This document shows, one piece after another, positions 49,733 through 61,938 of a stretch of 64,000 nucleotides of DNA; the stretch's first letter is position 1, and every line of letters starts with the position of its first letter. The position numbers and the translations under genes were made by a program. Under the pieces are notes generated by a model. That model was not told where the DNA came from. It saw nothing but the letters and a program-made list of their open reading frames with translations, and made no database searches. Location: the NCBI GenBank assembly GCA_905182995.1, contig CAJJDP010000050.1:128877-192876 (forward strand), read 5' to 3'. Source of the stretch: Paramecium octaurelia (taxonomy: Eukaryota > Ciliophora > Oligohymenophorea > Peniculida > Parameciidae).

Positions 49733-50553
49733 AAAAGATGGAAGATAAATAGTATTTGATTAAAAGACTACTTTTCGTTAATTAAATATAATTTCTAACA
49801 CAACTTTACGAGTGAAAACGCGATGGTCTGGAGGGCGTGTTTGCAGTGACAGAGTTTAGTTTTCATTATTTTAGCAAACTTTGCATTGAAAAATTAACAT
49901 GATTTGATGAATTATATTAATAATTTTTGTTATATTAACCTTTGGGATGCTTTACTAATTTATTAAACCAACTTGATCATAAACACTAATAAATTGGCAA
50001 TTAAAAATCAATTCTATTAGACAATGAGAATTTTCTCCAAGCCATTGTTTGGTAATTATTATATAAATTTCCTGCCCCAGGCATTCTTTTATTAATTCTC
50101 TTTATAATTTATTGATGCATTTTGATTTAGCACTATTCGCATTGAATTCTTTACTTCAATCATTGGTTTAATTAATTTATTCTACAAACCCGATTATTTA
50201 GATTAAAACTCTTTAAGTTAATTAAATAACATCTGTTTCTATCCTTCTCTTTTTTATTATTATTTTGACGATTAACTGCTATTAACAGATTAGTTAATTT
50301 ATTTTGGTAAAGTTTTTGAATTAACTATTGATTGCTACAACATTGGCCAGATATGTAGTGTAGCTAGGAATGTCAATTTAAATTTGAGTGTAGCATTCTA
50401 GTTTTTCTAAAAGGGTAGTTTAAATTAGAATGATATTTATTAAGGCAAGTTTTTAAAAATAATATTAAGGGAATTCTAAAATTTATATATATAATTACTG
50501 TTATGAAAAGTTTAAATTATCGATTTCCTCATTCAAGATAAGATTCTGGTTAA
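49733..50553. other. Spacer with a short G+C-rich islet
   Basis: About 820 bp upstream of the kinase gene. Almost all is A+T-rich and featureless, but about 49806-49860 is strikingly G+C-rich for this window (core GCGATGGTCTGGAGGGCGTG). I could not fold it into a tRNA or match it to a known small RNA. Confidence 0.4.
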
Positions 50554-52135
50554 ATGAACTTAACGCGATCTCAATTGGGATAGGCCCAGTAAGTGACGAA
50601 TGTACTAAATAAGTAAGAAAGTGATGTGAATGTTAAGCCGACAGAATGATTAAAATATTGATAGATCACCAGCACCGATGGTACACGGTTTGCATAAATT
50701 GGCAGTACCTTCAAGTTAGCAATCATCAGCCAATCATTCAAAGAAATCATCAATCTCTAAATAGCAATAGCCGAAGCAGATATCATTTCTTAACTACTTG
50801 ATCTTGAAGGATCAATCGTAAATCGCTTAAGACGAAGAGAAAGAAAGTTGAATATAACATTTGAAATTAGATATAAACGAACCTGTAGTATAGAAGAATA
50901 TGTTTAATTTTCAATTTGTGATTGGAATAGGAGGATTTGGAAAAGTTTGGAAAGTGGAGTACAAGAAGAATGGATAGATTTATGCAATGAAAGAGATGTC
51001 AAAAGCACTGTATTGATTTCATCATTATGTTTAAGCATAATAGCCAAAAAAAGTGTGAATTCCGTGATGAATGAAAGAAACATCTTGAGCAATCTCAAGC
51101 ATCCGTAAATAGTGCATTAAACATAGATTTCTAGTGAATATCTACTATGCATTTTAAGACAGAGAGAACTTATTCCTAGTTCTAGACTACATGTAAGGAG
51201 GTGACCTAAGATACCATATCGGAAAAATGAGAAGATTTACTGAAGATCAGACAAGTATTTCATAACAATATGCAGGATTCTTCATGGCTTGCATCTTCTT
51301 GGGGTTAGAATACATGCATTCCAAAAACAGTTTACATAGAGATATCAAACCAGAGAATTTAGTACTTGATAAACATGGTAGAACTAATAAACTATCTTGG
51401 TTAGGTTACGTCAGAATAACGGATTTGGGAATAGCTCGAAATCTAAGGCCTGAGAATTCATAGGATACTTCAGGTACTCCAGGTTATATGGGTATGTTCA
51501 TAACATTAAATTCGTAGCTCCAGAAGTGATGTGTAGATAAAATCATTCTTTCGCAGTGGATTATTTTGCTTTAGGAGTTATTGGATATGAATTTATGTTG
51601 GGGAAGGTAATCTTTCAATTGGAATAATTAGCGACCATATACTGGGAGATCAAGAAAAGAAATTAGAGATTAAATTCTAGCCAAACAAGTTCAGATTAAA
51701 AGATCAGAAATACCAGATAATTGGTCTCTAGAATCAGCGGATTTTATAAATAGAGTACTTTATCACATCAAGTTTAGTTGATACAAAGGAAACCAGCTAA
51801 TCGATTGGGTTTTAATGGGCCTCATGAATTAAGATAGCATTCTTGGTTCAAGAATTTTCCATGGTCGAAATTAATGAATAAAGAGTTAAAATCACCTTAC
51901 ATTCCTAATGTATAAATCCAAAAAATATAACTTAGCAAAATGAAGATAATTTTGATGCTCGTTAGATATCTATGGAAGACGAAGAAAACAATGAATTAAT
52001 ACAATAGCATTCAATAATGTTGAGAAGAAATTCTATTTAATGTAAATTATGGATTTATTAATTTAAGCCTAATTTTCTGGATATGAGATGGATAATTTTA
52101 GTGAGAAGCAAAACACATTGTTTAACAATTTTTGA
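50554..52135 (+). CDS. AGC-type protein kinase
   Basis: Ser/Thr kinase of about 452 residues with a Gln/Ser-rich N-terminal extension of about 115. Kinase marks: G-I-G-G-F-G-K-V (P-loop), Y-A-M-K-E-M (ATP-anchoring Lys), N-E-R-N-I-L (helix C), H-R-D-I-K-P-E-N (catalytic loop), T-D-L-G in place of D-F-G, A-P-E-V-M, and a C-terminal N-R-L-G-F with W-F-K-N-F-P-W. Nine introns: 50613-50637 (AAG), 50847-50870 (GTT), 51010-51035 (AAG), 51105-51126, 51492-51517, 51607-51631, 51755-51777, 51910-51935 and 52042-52067 (AAG). Spliced length is divisible by three. DLG is seen in some active kinases, so activity is likely. The exact subfamily is not resolved. Confidence 0.88.
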
Positions 52136-52287
52136 TAGTTATTAAAACATTAATTTTAAAGATTGCAAATTACATCTTATTCGCTTGTCCTACGTGGCAC
52201 ACTTTAAATTAGTCATTCTGAAACTTCCTGATCAAGTATGATTAACATATAGAATTGACTAATTTAAAAAATTATTTATATATACTA

Positions 52288-55200
52288 ATGTCATTAAGTT
52301 TAAGTGATTTGACCAATCAATCATTAGACAAGATCAAAAAGACAATTACTAAAAAATAGTTTGAATTGAAACAAACAATAGAAGAAACTTAATGTAACAT
52401 ATTATTTCTATTACAAGAACTCAAAGATTACTTTGATGCTAATCACTTAATAAAAGTGTATTAATAGTGCATAGAATCAAAACAAGTTAAGCTGATAGAG
52501 CTAGCCTTGTTTGACATAAAAGTATCAAATATCTTATTGATAGAATCTAGTTGAACAAGGTTTTTTTGCAGGAGAATAAAAGATTGGAGATAAAAGAGCC
52601 ATTAATGTGATTTTGGAAATTGTCTTATCTTGCTAATAAGAAAAGGAGGAAACATTGTAAATTCATATGATCAAAGCCATTCAAACTATTATGACTAATA
52701 GGAAGCATCATATTTATGGAGAATTAACCACTCAGGTATTTTAATTACTCATCAATTTGCATTCAGGTTGTCAACATATTCAATATTATAGTCTCTAAAA
52801 TTGTTGCAATTGTCAACGCTAGTAAGGAGGCAAGTCAGAAAATAGTTAGTACTTATTTTTAAAGATTGGAAGACTTTGGTATTTTAACAGAATCTGAGTT
52901 TCAACAAGCTATTTAAAAGTAGGAAAATCAAGGATAATTGATTTTGGGTAAATGTAGGGCTATGGTGAATGCTGAGTAATATATGAGATCATTGATGACT
53001 TCATTAATTGACGAGGTCTAGATCTACAGTGAGAGAAGATAAGTATATGATAGACAAATAGAAGATCTAAATTAGATGAAAGTAATTGATTTAAATCTCT
53101 GTGAACCTAACTTACGTAATGTAATAGTTGAAAGAAACTCGATCTAAGTTTATGTTACCAATGAACAGAACATTAAAAATGGAAAATTTGGATGGTGTAT
53201 TGTATGCAGAAAGTAAGCATCACAATATTGTAAGGAAACTAAAGTACCTGTTTGTAGCAAAGAGTGCAAATTTGTGCATCTTAATTAGATGAACAATTTC
53301 TCATAATGCTATCAACATTCTAACTACAGTGAATTATATTGCAAAGATGCCCTTGACATATTGGAAATGCTATGTTAATTGAGTTAAAAAGATAATGCTA
53401 ATTCTCAATTAAATTAAATGGCTAGTAAATGCAAGACCCTTTCTCTCGAATTAATCTATGAAGCCTTGGCTCAAAGCAATATCATATTACAAAATAAACC
53501 AAAATTCATTTAAATGATAAAAGAACAATTATTGGAATCTCTTTTGAAGAATTCTCTTTCAGCAGAGAAATAATTACTAATATCATCTCTTAATATCTTT
53601 ATTTAATTGATTTGGAAGGTCAGAAGTCATCTCAAGAAGGAGTTAGAAGCTTTAATCGAAAATATTTATTTTAAGTTCTTAGACAGCAGCAATAGTTCCT
53701 TTGATCACAAATAATACACGCTTAAAGTATTTAATAAAATAATGACCAAACCAAGAGTTGTAATTGAAATCTTTGTTAATTATGATTGTTCTTTAGGATA
53801 AAATAATCTACTAAAAAAGATCTTAGACATGTAGTGCAGGATCATCTAAGGCAGATTCAGTAAATAAGAGTTTCAAGCTTCCATTACTCAAAATTAAGAG
53901 ATCTATCTAAAATCCTTATGTCAAGACAACTATTATGGATATATTAAATGCCTTAAAGACTTTTGTGAATAGAATGAGGACGCATAAAATCTCATATAAG
54001 TCTAATAACTTGATGAGTAGGAAGACACTACTATTCAATCCTAACAATTATCGCAGGACCCAATTGAGAAATAAAAATAGATGAAATTGGAAATGAATAA
54101 AGCAGTATAGAAATTCAATTTCAAGCCTGAACACTGCATAAAACACTTGATTGCTTGTTAGTTTATGGAGACAAGAGACCCTAAATTGTTTGCCTAATTT
54201 CTATGGGAAAATCGAGATTTAAACAAGGACAAATTAGGAGAATTATTTGGTTGTTCAACCGAATTCAATTAATAAGTCTTCTAATAATACATAGATTTTA
54301 TGAATTTTAAGGATTTGTAAGTAGATGAAGGTTTAAGATATATGCTTGAATTCTTCACATTGCCAGGAGAATCTTAATAAATAGATAGAATTATGGAAAA
54401 ATTTGCATCTAAATACTGCATTGATAATCCTGGAATCTATTAATCAGCTCAAGCTGCCTACACACTGTCTTATCTATTAATGATGTTGCAAACGGATTTA
54501 CACAATGAGAAAAACCTAGAGAAAATGACAGTTCCTTAATTCTTTAATCTAGCCAAAGGTATTAATGACGGTGAAAATCTTCCATAAGATTTATTGCTTG
54601 GGTTTTACCAAAGAATCTAAAAGACTCCACTTGCATTACATGCTAAAGAATAAGCTAAAAAAGCACTTGAGTAAGCTAACTAAGTGGATTAAAGAAGGAA
54701 ACATGCATTGTTGGCCAAAGAGGCTGAGGAGTCTCTAAAAAAGTGGTTTAAGGAACACCCTAATTAAGATGCTTATTTCTATGCTAATTCTATTGATCAT
54801 GTCAAATCCCTCTTATAATAAACTTGGAGTGCTATTTTCGCTTCGATTAGTGTATTTCTAGAATAAACAGAAGATAAAGTATAGATCGCCTTATGTTTTG
54901 AGACTATTCAATTCTGTATCTATTTGATGGGTAGATTTGACTTAGATGAAGAAAAGGATACCTTTATCAGTTTTTTATAGAGATATTGTACTGGTATTCC
55001 AAATACTTATAGATAAATGGTGGGAATTAAGACATTAATAAAAGCAACAATCTAATCTGGTTAATATTTAAGGAAGAGTTGGAAAGTAGCCTTGTAATTA
55101 GTTTCAAGATTAGAAATCCTGCATTAAGCTGTGAAGAAAATAAAGGTTGATTCTCCTTAGAAGGAAAGCTATAATCAAGAGGATATTCAAAACATCGAGG

Positions 55201-57232
55201 GATTGTTTTAAATTATATCCTACGATTAAATTGATAAGATATTCAATATGTCGATTAATTTAGATTCAAATTCCATTTTGGAATTCATAAGAGCCTTATG
55301 TGAGTTATCAAAGGAGGAAATCAAATAAAATAGAACATTCTTGTTGAGCAGAATGATTGAGGTTGCGGATTTTAACATGAATAGAATCAAGATTGTATGG
55401 TCTCGAATGTGGGAGATAATGAGGGAACATTTTCTGGAAGTAGGATGTCATAAGAATGTTGATTTAGCAATTTATGCTCTAGATTAATTAAAGTAGTTAA
55501 GTTGCAAATTTTTACAACAACCTGAATTAGCTAACTATCATTTCTAGAAAGAGTTTCTAATGCCTTTTGAATAGATTTTTAGTCACAGTCAAGCGCAATC
55601 TCAATATAAAATTTAGCTAAGAGAATACTTATTATCTTGTATGTGTATGATAACTAATGTGTGTTTTAATTCGCTTAAAAGTGGTTGGAAAATCATAATG
55701 AATATAGTTAATTAGGCACTTCAAGAAGATTAATAGTAGCTAGTAAGATTGTGTGTGCAGATTACTGATAAAATAATGGAGGATGTAAATAATCAATAGG
55801 TTAATCAAGAAATATATATGGAACTAATTTAAGCATTAATAAAATTGACCAAGAACAAGGAAATTAATATTGTTGAGAATGCTATCAAATAATTGAAGTC
55901 ATTAATTGATCACATTGCATTGATAAAAAACAATGACAATAAATTTTTGGATTCCTTGTGGATTCCTGTATTGTCATCTTTATCTATTTTATACAGCGAT
56001 GAGAGAGTAGATGTTCAATAATTAAGTGTTCAAACACTCTTTGAGTTGCTTTAAAAACATGGAGTTTATTAAACAAATGAATTCTGGAAGATGATATTGA
56101 GGGGAGTAATAAGACCATTATTTGACGAAATCCAATTTTAGAAATCGCAAACCATCAAATAATAGTAATCCAAGAAATCTATAGCATCAACTTGCAAAAT
56201 GACTTTTTAATTGTTTACTGACTTAGTGATTTCACAAATTCAATAGATTTAGCCTTGCATTAATGATTTAATAGACATATTCGTATAACTTGTCTTATAA
56301 ACCCAAGATGTAAATATATTCTATTATAAATTTAGTATATCTCTATTTTATGTCTTCAATCGCTTAAGAAAATAATCTAAAATGTGGGACAATCATTAAC
56401 AGAAGATAATTGGAATGTGTTAATTGAATAGATACAACATTTATTGTAATAATGCTCTCCAACTGAATTGTTAGAGGCATTTAATTTGGATGAAGATTTT
56501 TAGAAACCTTTGGATCAATTATTAAAGGAAGAGATTAGACCCAAAAAGTTAAGTCTTAAGATAAATGCCACAGAATGTTTATCTAAATAATCTATCTAAG
56601 AAAGATGTTTGGAGATTTTAGAAGTATAGGTGACACAATTTTAAAATCATATTACTTAACAAAATAAATAATAGATTTTGTAATTATTTCAGGAATCATA
56701 TTAAAAATGTAAAAGATTTAACACCAATTTATATATGAGATATTTCTTGGAACAATGGGCAGTTGATTGGAATTCCGTATAGAGAAGTTCATAAGAATTT
56801 GATGATTTGGAGAATACTTACACTACTCAAAAAAAACAATTGAGTTTTATAAATATTGAGTTATTAGCAGCTAGGGTCATTGTCACTTTTAGTAATGACC
56901 CTTTCTCTTTTGTAGAATAATTGGTCTCAAGGTTTCTTGATGCCTATAATGGGTTATCATAACCATAACATCGTTAGGACACTTTGAATGGCAATCTAGA
57001 ACAATTAAGACATCTTGAATCTTAGATTGTCATCAGTAGATTACAATAATTGTTTATGGAAACTGTATTCCCTTTGTTAAAGCAGAATTTGAAATAAAAA
57101 GTTGTAAGCAAGTGGCTGATTCAATTACTAAAGGCTGGGTTAAATGTTTCAGGGGTTGAAAATAAAGAGTATAATAAAATTTTGGTAAATTTATTGGAGG
57201 AAATTATAAATTATGAGAACAACGCATTTTGA
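52288..57232 (+). CDS. Large Sec7-domain ARF guanine-nucleotide exchange factor (BIG/SEC7 type)
   Basis: Activator of ARF GTPases in Golgi/endosomal coat recruitment, about 1621 residues. Sec7 domain at about 615-775: E-L-F-G-C-S, then F-F-T-L-P-G-E-S-Q with the catalytic glutamic finger, and L-L-M-M-L-Q-T-D-L-H-N. N-terminal helical region as in BIG proteins, and long helical HDS-like C-terminal region. Around residues 285-320 is a zinc-finger-like C-x2-C-x7-C-x7-C-x3-C-x3-H (C-I-V-C...V-C-S-K-E-C-K-F-V-H), of HIT/MYND appearance. Introns: 52522-52543, 52736-52766 (ends CAG) and 56310-56335; the rest is one open frame. Spliced length is divisible by three. Confidence 0.9.
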
Positions 57233-57268
57233 TTCTATTATATCTAATTTATTATTATTATTAAAATG

Positions 57269-58172
57269 TCATTTTTTCATAAAAAAGGAACTCAAACTTT
57301 TGATTAAACCACTTTGTTGTTCTTATTATAATTAAGCTGGTTAGTTTTCCTATTTCCTAGTTTGTTATTATTAAGAATGAAGATACCTATGAAAATTATC
57401 CATAATCATATTACTTAATTGCTCTTAATATTGATTTGTATTCTGTAGATTAATACATTTCCGTAATCTTTTGATTTGATAATTTATATGTTAACTAAAA
57501 ATGATCCTCCTTAGTTCTATCAGGTACTAAATCTGTGATGTCCTACACATTTATGCATACTCTATCCTTGGTGTTTTCGATCTCGATCACGAATTGTTCG
57601 AATATATTCCTTCTAATTAGAATCTATTGATAAGCTTAAAATTAGATACTAAACATGGAAGATTCATTAGACCAACTTTTTAAACTCGGAATTATTGTAT
57701 TTGATCTCCAGCAGGTTTAGTCTGAACAGGCGTTGGTGCCGCTGGTTAGGGAGCGGGTTTACTTTATTCTTATATAAGAGTCTATTGCAATTCTTTGTAG
57801 TCAGTCTATAATTGTCTATACATTTTTTCTTTTTGGCTTAATTCCATTTCTTTTTATTGAATTTTTTGATCATAAGCATCAATTTGATGTTTTAAGGTTT
57901 TCCTTAATTGTTCTTTCTCTCTTTGGAAATAAATTGAAATTGTACTCGTTAAGTTTCTTCACTTAAGCAGTCAAATCCTAAAGATCTCTTTTGCTTTGGT
58001 CTCTACTGATATTACCTCTTGGTGTTGATTATTTGAATGTGTTGAAAAAGCTGCTTTAATCATTTATTCTAGAGCATTCATTTCTTAAAGTTTCTCTATT
58101 ATTTAATTAAGCCTAGAGCGCCTTAATCTATTCTACAAGCAGCTGATTTTCTTTTTGCAGATCATTTTCCAT
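57269..58172 (-). CDS. Coiled-coil protein with C-terminal folded domain, unknown
   Basis: Not recognised. About 271 residues: an N-terminal coiled coil (M-E-N-D-L-Q-K-E-N-Q), a Pro/Ala linker, then a compact region with F-E-Q-F-V-I-E-I-E-N and L-T-Y-K-L-S-N-Q-K-I, ending S-L-S-S-F-F-M-K-K. Introns 57921-57945 (AAG), 57624-57649 and a long 37-nt one at 57350-57386. The last is the weakest part; a 30-nt in-phase alternative leads to a different tail. It converges with the Sec7 gene, with 36 bp between stops. Confidence 0.65.
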
Positions 58173-58691
58173 TTTATAAAATTTTATATAAAAAATGATA
58201 AATTATGCATTCAAAGCGATAACTCTCTGAGCTCAAAGGAAAAATAAAATTCTTAATAATAATATTCTTTAATCGTAATAATCATTACAGAGAATATCGT
58301 TGTCATCACTCCATATTGCTTTAATAAATGTACTTTAGTTAATATATAATCTCATAATTCCAGCAATCTATGCATTAACTATTCATATTATTTTGCTTTT
58401 AAGTTATCACTATATTTTATTCACTAGATAATTCTCCTTATTATATAACAAAATTAAACGTGTTTCCCATCATTTAAAATCATTTGGCTTCTAATCTATG
58501 TAATCTTTGACTGAAATGTAATTTTATTTGTTAACAAATGTAACTAGGAATACTTCACATTTTAATTTTTCAATTTAGCAATAAGCCAACTGGATTTAAG
58601 AAATTGCTAGAATAATTGAGACAATGATTATTTGAATAATAAATACTCATATTTTTGCATTGTTTGTTTATAAAATATATATGTTTTAAAT
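58173..58691. other. Spacer with no feature seen
   Basis: About 520 bp of A+T-rich sequence between two minus-strand genes. No supported frame, RNA gene or repeat was found. Confidence 0.5.
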
Positions 58692-59744
58692 TCATTATTA
58701 AGAATTTTTACCGAAAATGTCAGGAAATTTATTATCTTTATCTGAATCATAATTTGCATCTCCAGATTCTTTATATTAGGTAAACCCCTATTTGTTAAGA
58801 TAAAATCACTTACAGGATCGAAACGCCAGAAATCTTCACATTGATGAAAAATTGGTAAAAAGGGAGGAACAACCCTGTAGGATAAATACGATTCCCAATC
58901 TTTAACATTTTTAAAGAATGAAAATCCTTTGATTTCCGCTAAAGAGGGTCTTTTCTTTGGATCCTTTTGCAATAAACTGGTTATCAAATCTTTAAGTTCA
59001 TCGGATAATGGAAAGTTGAATTTCGGTTGCGTTGTCTTAATTAAATTGGGCAATTGATCCCTATATTCAGACATAAAAGGAGGATGCTCTGCAATTAATT
59101 CGTATAATAAGCAACCTAAGGACCAACAATCTACTTTATAATCATAGTCATCTCCATTTTGATTAAGAATCTCTGGAGCCAAATATTCAAATGTTCCTTC
59201 TACCTATTCAGTTCTATCTTATAGCAATATTTTGGAAAGACCAAAATCTGTTAATTTTATATAACCTTTTTCATCGATGAGTATGTTTTCAGGCTTTAGA
59301 CTATGCATCATTATTATTTATACTCCCTATAAATTATCTTTTAAATATGTAGAAATTATAATGCATGAATTATCAGGATTGCATAAAATTATATGGCTTT
59401 CTCTTTGAATTTCCCTTTTGCTCTAGATAAACTAAATAGATCCCCTCCTTCACAGTATTCTGAAGCAAAGTAAAAATAGTTTTCCTATTAAAATGAATAT
59501 TATGGGTAAACGATAAATTGATGCTTTTCTTAATTAAGAATAGCTTTTTCCATCGTAACATATTACTAATACTGTAATTCAATTATTATACGGCTTGTTT
59601 CTTTTAATCAACTACTTTTTTCTTTAATTTTTTGAGAGCATACAATTTATTAGTATCCTTCTTTTTAACCAAATATACTTTTGCATAAGTTCCTTTGCTA
59701 ATCAGTTGAAGCAAAAAGAATTAATCTATATCCATTTGCATCAT
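58692..59744 (-). CDS. Compact AGC-family protein kinase
   Basis: Ser/Thr kinase, about 325 residues, almost only the catalytic domain. I-S-K-G-T-Y-A-K-V (P-loop with Ser for the first Gly), Y-A-L-K-K (Lys), [29 protein letters not shown], and an AGC-style tail with P-P-F-L-P and F-D-P-G-F-T, the turn motif region of PKA/PKG/S6K relatives. No regulatory domain is attached. Introns 59566-59591, 59301-59323 (splits Asp of R-D-L-K) and 58788-58813 (restores the FDPxFT tail). Spliced length is divisible by three. Start taken as the first of two adjacent ATGs. Confidence 0.88.
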
Positions 59745-60131
59745 TCTTAAGAGATATTCAATATTATTATATTTAAAAAATTTATTAGTATTATGAATGG
59801 AAGAAGGATATTATTCAAGTAGTTTTTGAATTGCAATAAAATCATATAAGATCGTATATGAATATCTTTAAAATCCATATATTATTTGACACTTTTTTAT
59901 AAAGTTTATGTTTTATTGAAAATGTTATTGTATTTCACTTCTATTAGAATAATGAAGGCTAGTTTAGTATCGAAGTTGGATATTTATTTAAAAATAAATA
60001 AATTGTATTTCAGTTTTTTGTAGTTTTGAAGTTCATTAATAGCTAGGGCTATTTTTATAAATATTGTTATAAAATAGTTTGGAAGTCCAATAAAATATGG
60101 AGAATTAGATTGTAAATTAGTATGTGTAATT
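59745..60131. other. Divergent spacer between kinase and ArfGAP genes
   Basis: About 390 bp of A+T-rich sequence between two divergent start codons, so it should hold both promoters. No motif or small gene stands out. Confidence 0.45.
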
Positions 60132-61335
60132 ATGTAGATCGATGATGCGGAGAGAGATTAAATTATCAAGCAATTGAAACTAGTTTAAGGAAACGATGTA
60201 AATAATTCATTTTAATCTTCTAATAGAAATGTATCGATTGTGGAAAAAAAAATACCAAATGGGCATCTGTCACTTTGGGTTTATTCTTGTGTATTGATTG
60301 TTCTGGTAAACATAGAGAATACGGAGTGCGTTATACATTTGCAAGGTTGGAAATTAACTTAAGTTTAGATCTCTTACTTTGGATTCCTGGTCAAGAAAAT
60401 AAATTACATTCCTTCAAGTAGGAGGTAATGAAAAGGCCTTGGAGTATTTCTAAAGCGTTGGATTGATTGGTCCAGGATGCAGTCAAATCGATTACAAAAG
60501 TCCTCTAGTTGAAAAATACAAATAAGAACTTCTTAAACAAGTACTTTAATTAGTTGTATTAGCCTTGTGCGAAGAAAAGCTGAACATAACTCGTCCATCA
60601 CTCATACCAAGTCCTGTGAAAATAGCTCAAACCTCTGAAAAGCCTACTTAAAACAAAGAAGAAGAATCTCCAGTAAAAGAGTAACCAAAGCAAGTGTTTT
60701 AAAACAATTTGTTATAAGAAGAAGCAACTGTGACTAAGAAAAGCAATAAAATTGTATTTGCTGATAACGCGAAACCTTAAGCTGCATCTGGCAAAGCCGT
60801 CTAAGGCAAGAAATTAGCTCACGTGGACTTTGACTCATTAGAATTTGACGATCCATTTTCAAATCCATTCAGTTAGGACCCTTTAAAATTTGAGTCCAAT
60901 AAATCAGAATTACCATAATAAGAAGAGCCCAAAGTGATTATGAAACAAACTCAATAAGCCACTTAGCCTAGCCCACAAACCAATGAAACTTTAGAAAAAT
61001 TGAAAGACAAGAATGTCAAATCAATATCATCTGAAACTTTATTCTAATCTTAAGATAGGTAATTAAGTATCAATTATCTTTTAGTGAATAAAATAAATAG
61101 AATATTTATAAATTCAATGGACAAACAGCTATTTCGAGTAAGTAATTTTTTGGAGAAAAAGAAGAGGAGTCTGAAGATTCGTCATAAAGTAAATTTATTC
61201 CGTATTGTAGAAATGGATTAATTGAAGAATATGTTTAATTTTGCAACTGAAAAAACAATGGAAACATTTGGTACTGTAAAAGAAAAAGCAGGAGGTATTT
61301 GGGAGAATTTAAAAACAAGATTCAATAAACCATGA
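60132..61335 (+). CDS. ArfGAP of the Glo3/ArfGAP2-3 type
   Basis: GTPase-activating protein for ARF1-class GTPases in COPI traffic, about 367 residues. N-terminal zinc finger C-I-D-C-G-K-K-N then [19 protein letters not shown]: spacing C-x2-C-x16-C-x2-C with the arginine finger following, then S-L-T-L-D-S-W. Acidic/basic middle. Near the C terminus is I-S-S-K-Q-F-F-G, a match to the Glo3 regulatory motif (ISSxxxFG-like) that marks this subfamily. Introns: 60198-60226, 60346-60368 (GTT), 61059-61084 and 61189-61210; length divisible by three. It lies about 3 kb from the Sec7 ARF activator. Confidence 0.9.
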
Positions 61336-61353
61336 TATGATATCAATCAATAT

Positions 61354-61884
61354 TCATATTTTAATATATTCAATTAAAGGAGCATTAATTATCATTTACA
61401 AATGAACTTCTTCAAATTGAGGTAGCTTTTTAATTTCCTTATAACCAATTTTTAAGAATAATTTAATTGAACCCTCATTTGAATCCTTAATTTTTGCTAC
61501 ATACTTAGTTTTCTTGTATTGTTGCAATCCAAAACTCATCATCAATTTTATAGCTTCTTCTGCAAACCCTTGTCTTCTGGCATTTTTATTCCCAATCATA
61601 ACATTGATTTCAGCCTCATCATCATCTAAGTATTGATGGAAAAATAGATTGACATCACCAATCATCTCTTTATCGTTTTTTATGATAAATGTATGTTTTA
61701 AGGGATCATTCAACCAACTTTCTTGATTTTTATATTCCTCCTCTAAACTCAAAGGTTCACTCCCTGTTAAATAGAGTATTTCTGGATCCTACATCCACGT
61801 ATGATATGTCTCAACTACTTCAGCTGTGTATGGAATAAATTTTAGCCTCTAGGTGCTAAATGAAATTAATTTGCTTTATTGCAT
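61354..61884 (-). CDS. NAT9: N-acetyltransferase 9-like GNAT protein
   Basis: GNAT-fold acetyltransferase, 176 residues, no intron. The N-terminal region follows NAT9 closely: F-I-P-Y-T-A-E-V-V, H-T-W-M-Q-D-P, T-G-S-E-P-L-S-L-E-E-E-Y, S-W, T-F-I-I, G-D-V-N-L-F-F. The acetyl-CoA loop reads R-R-Q-G-F-A (usual Q/R-x-x-G-x-G/A), followed by K-I-K-D-S-N-E-G-S-I-K-L-F. NAT9 homologues are linked to microtubule stability in animals; role here unknown. Coding runs to the TGA at 61356-61354, beyond a TAA that standard-code tools would call the end. Confidence 0.88.
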
Positions 61885-61938
61885 ATTTTAAGAATTAAAT
61901 TTATATCTAAAAAATTATATTGTTCATATAAATTAATA

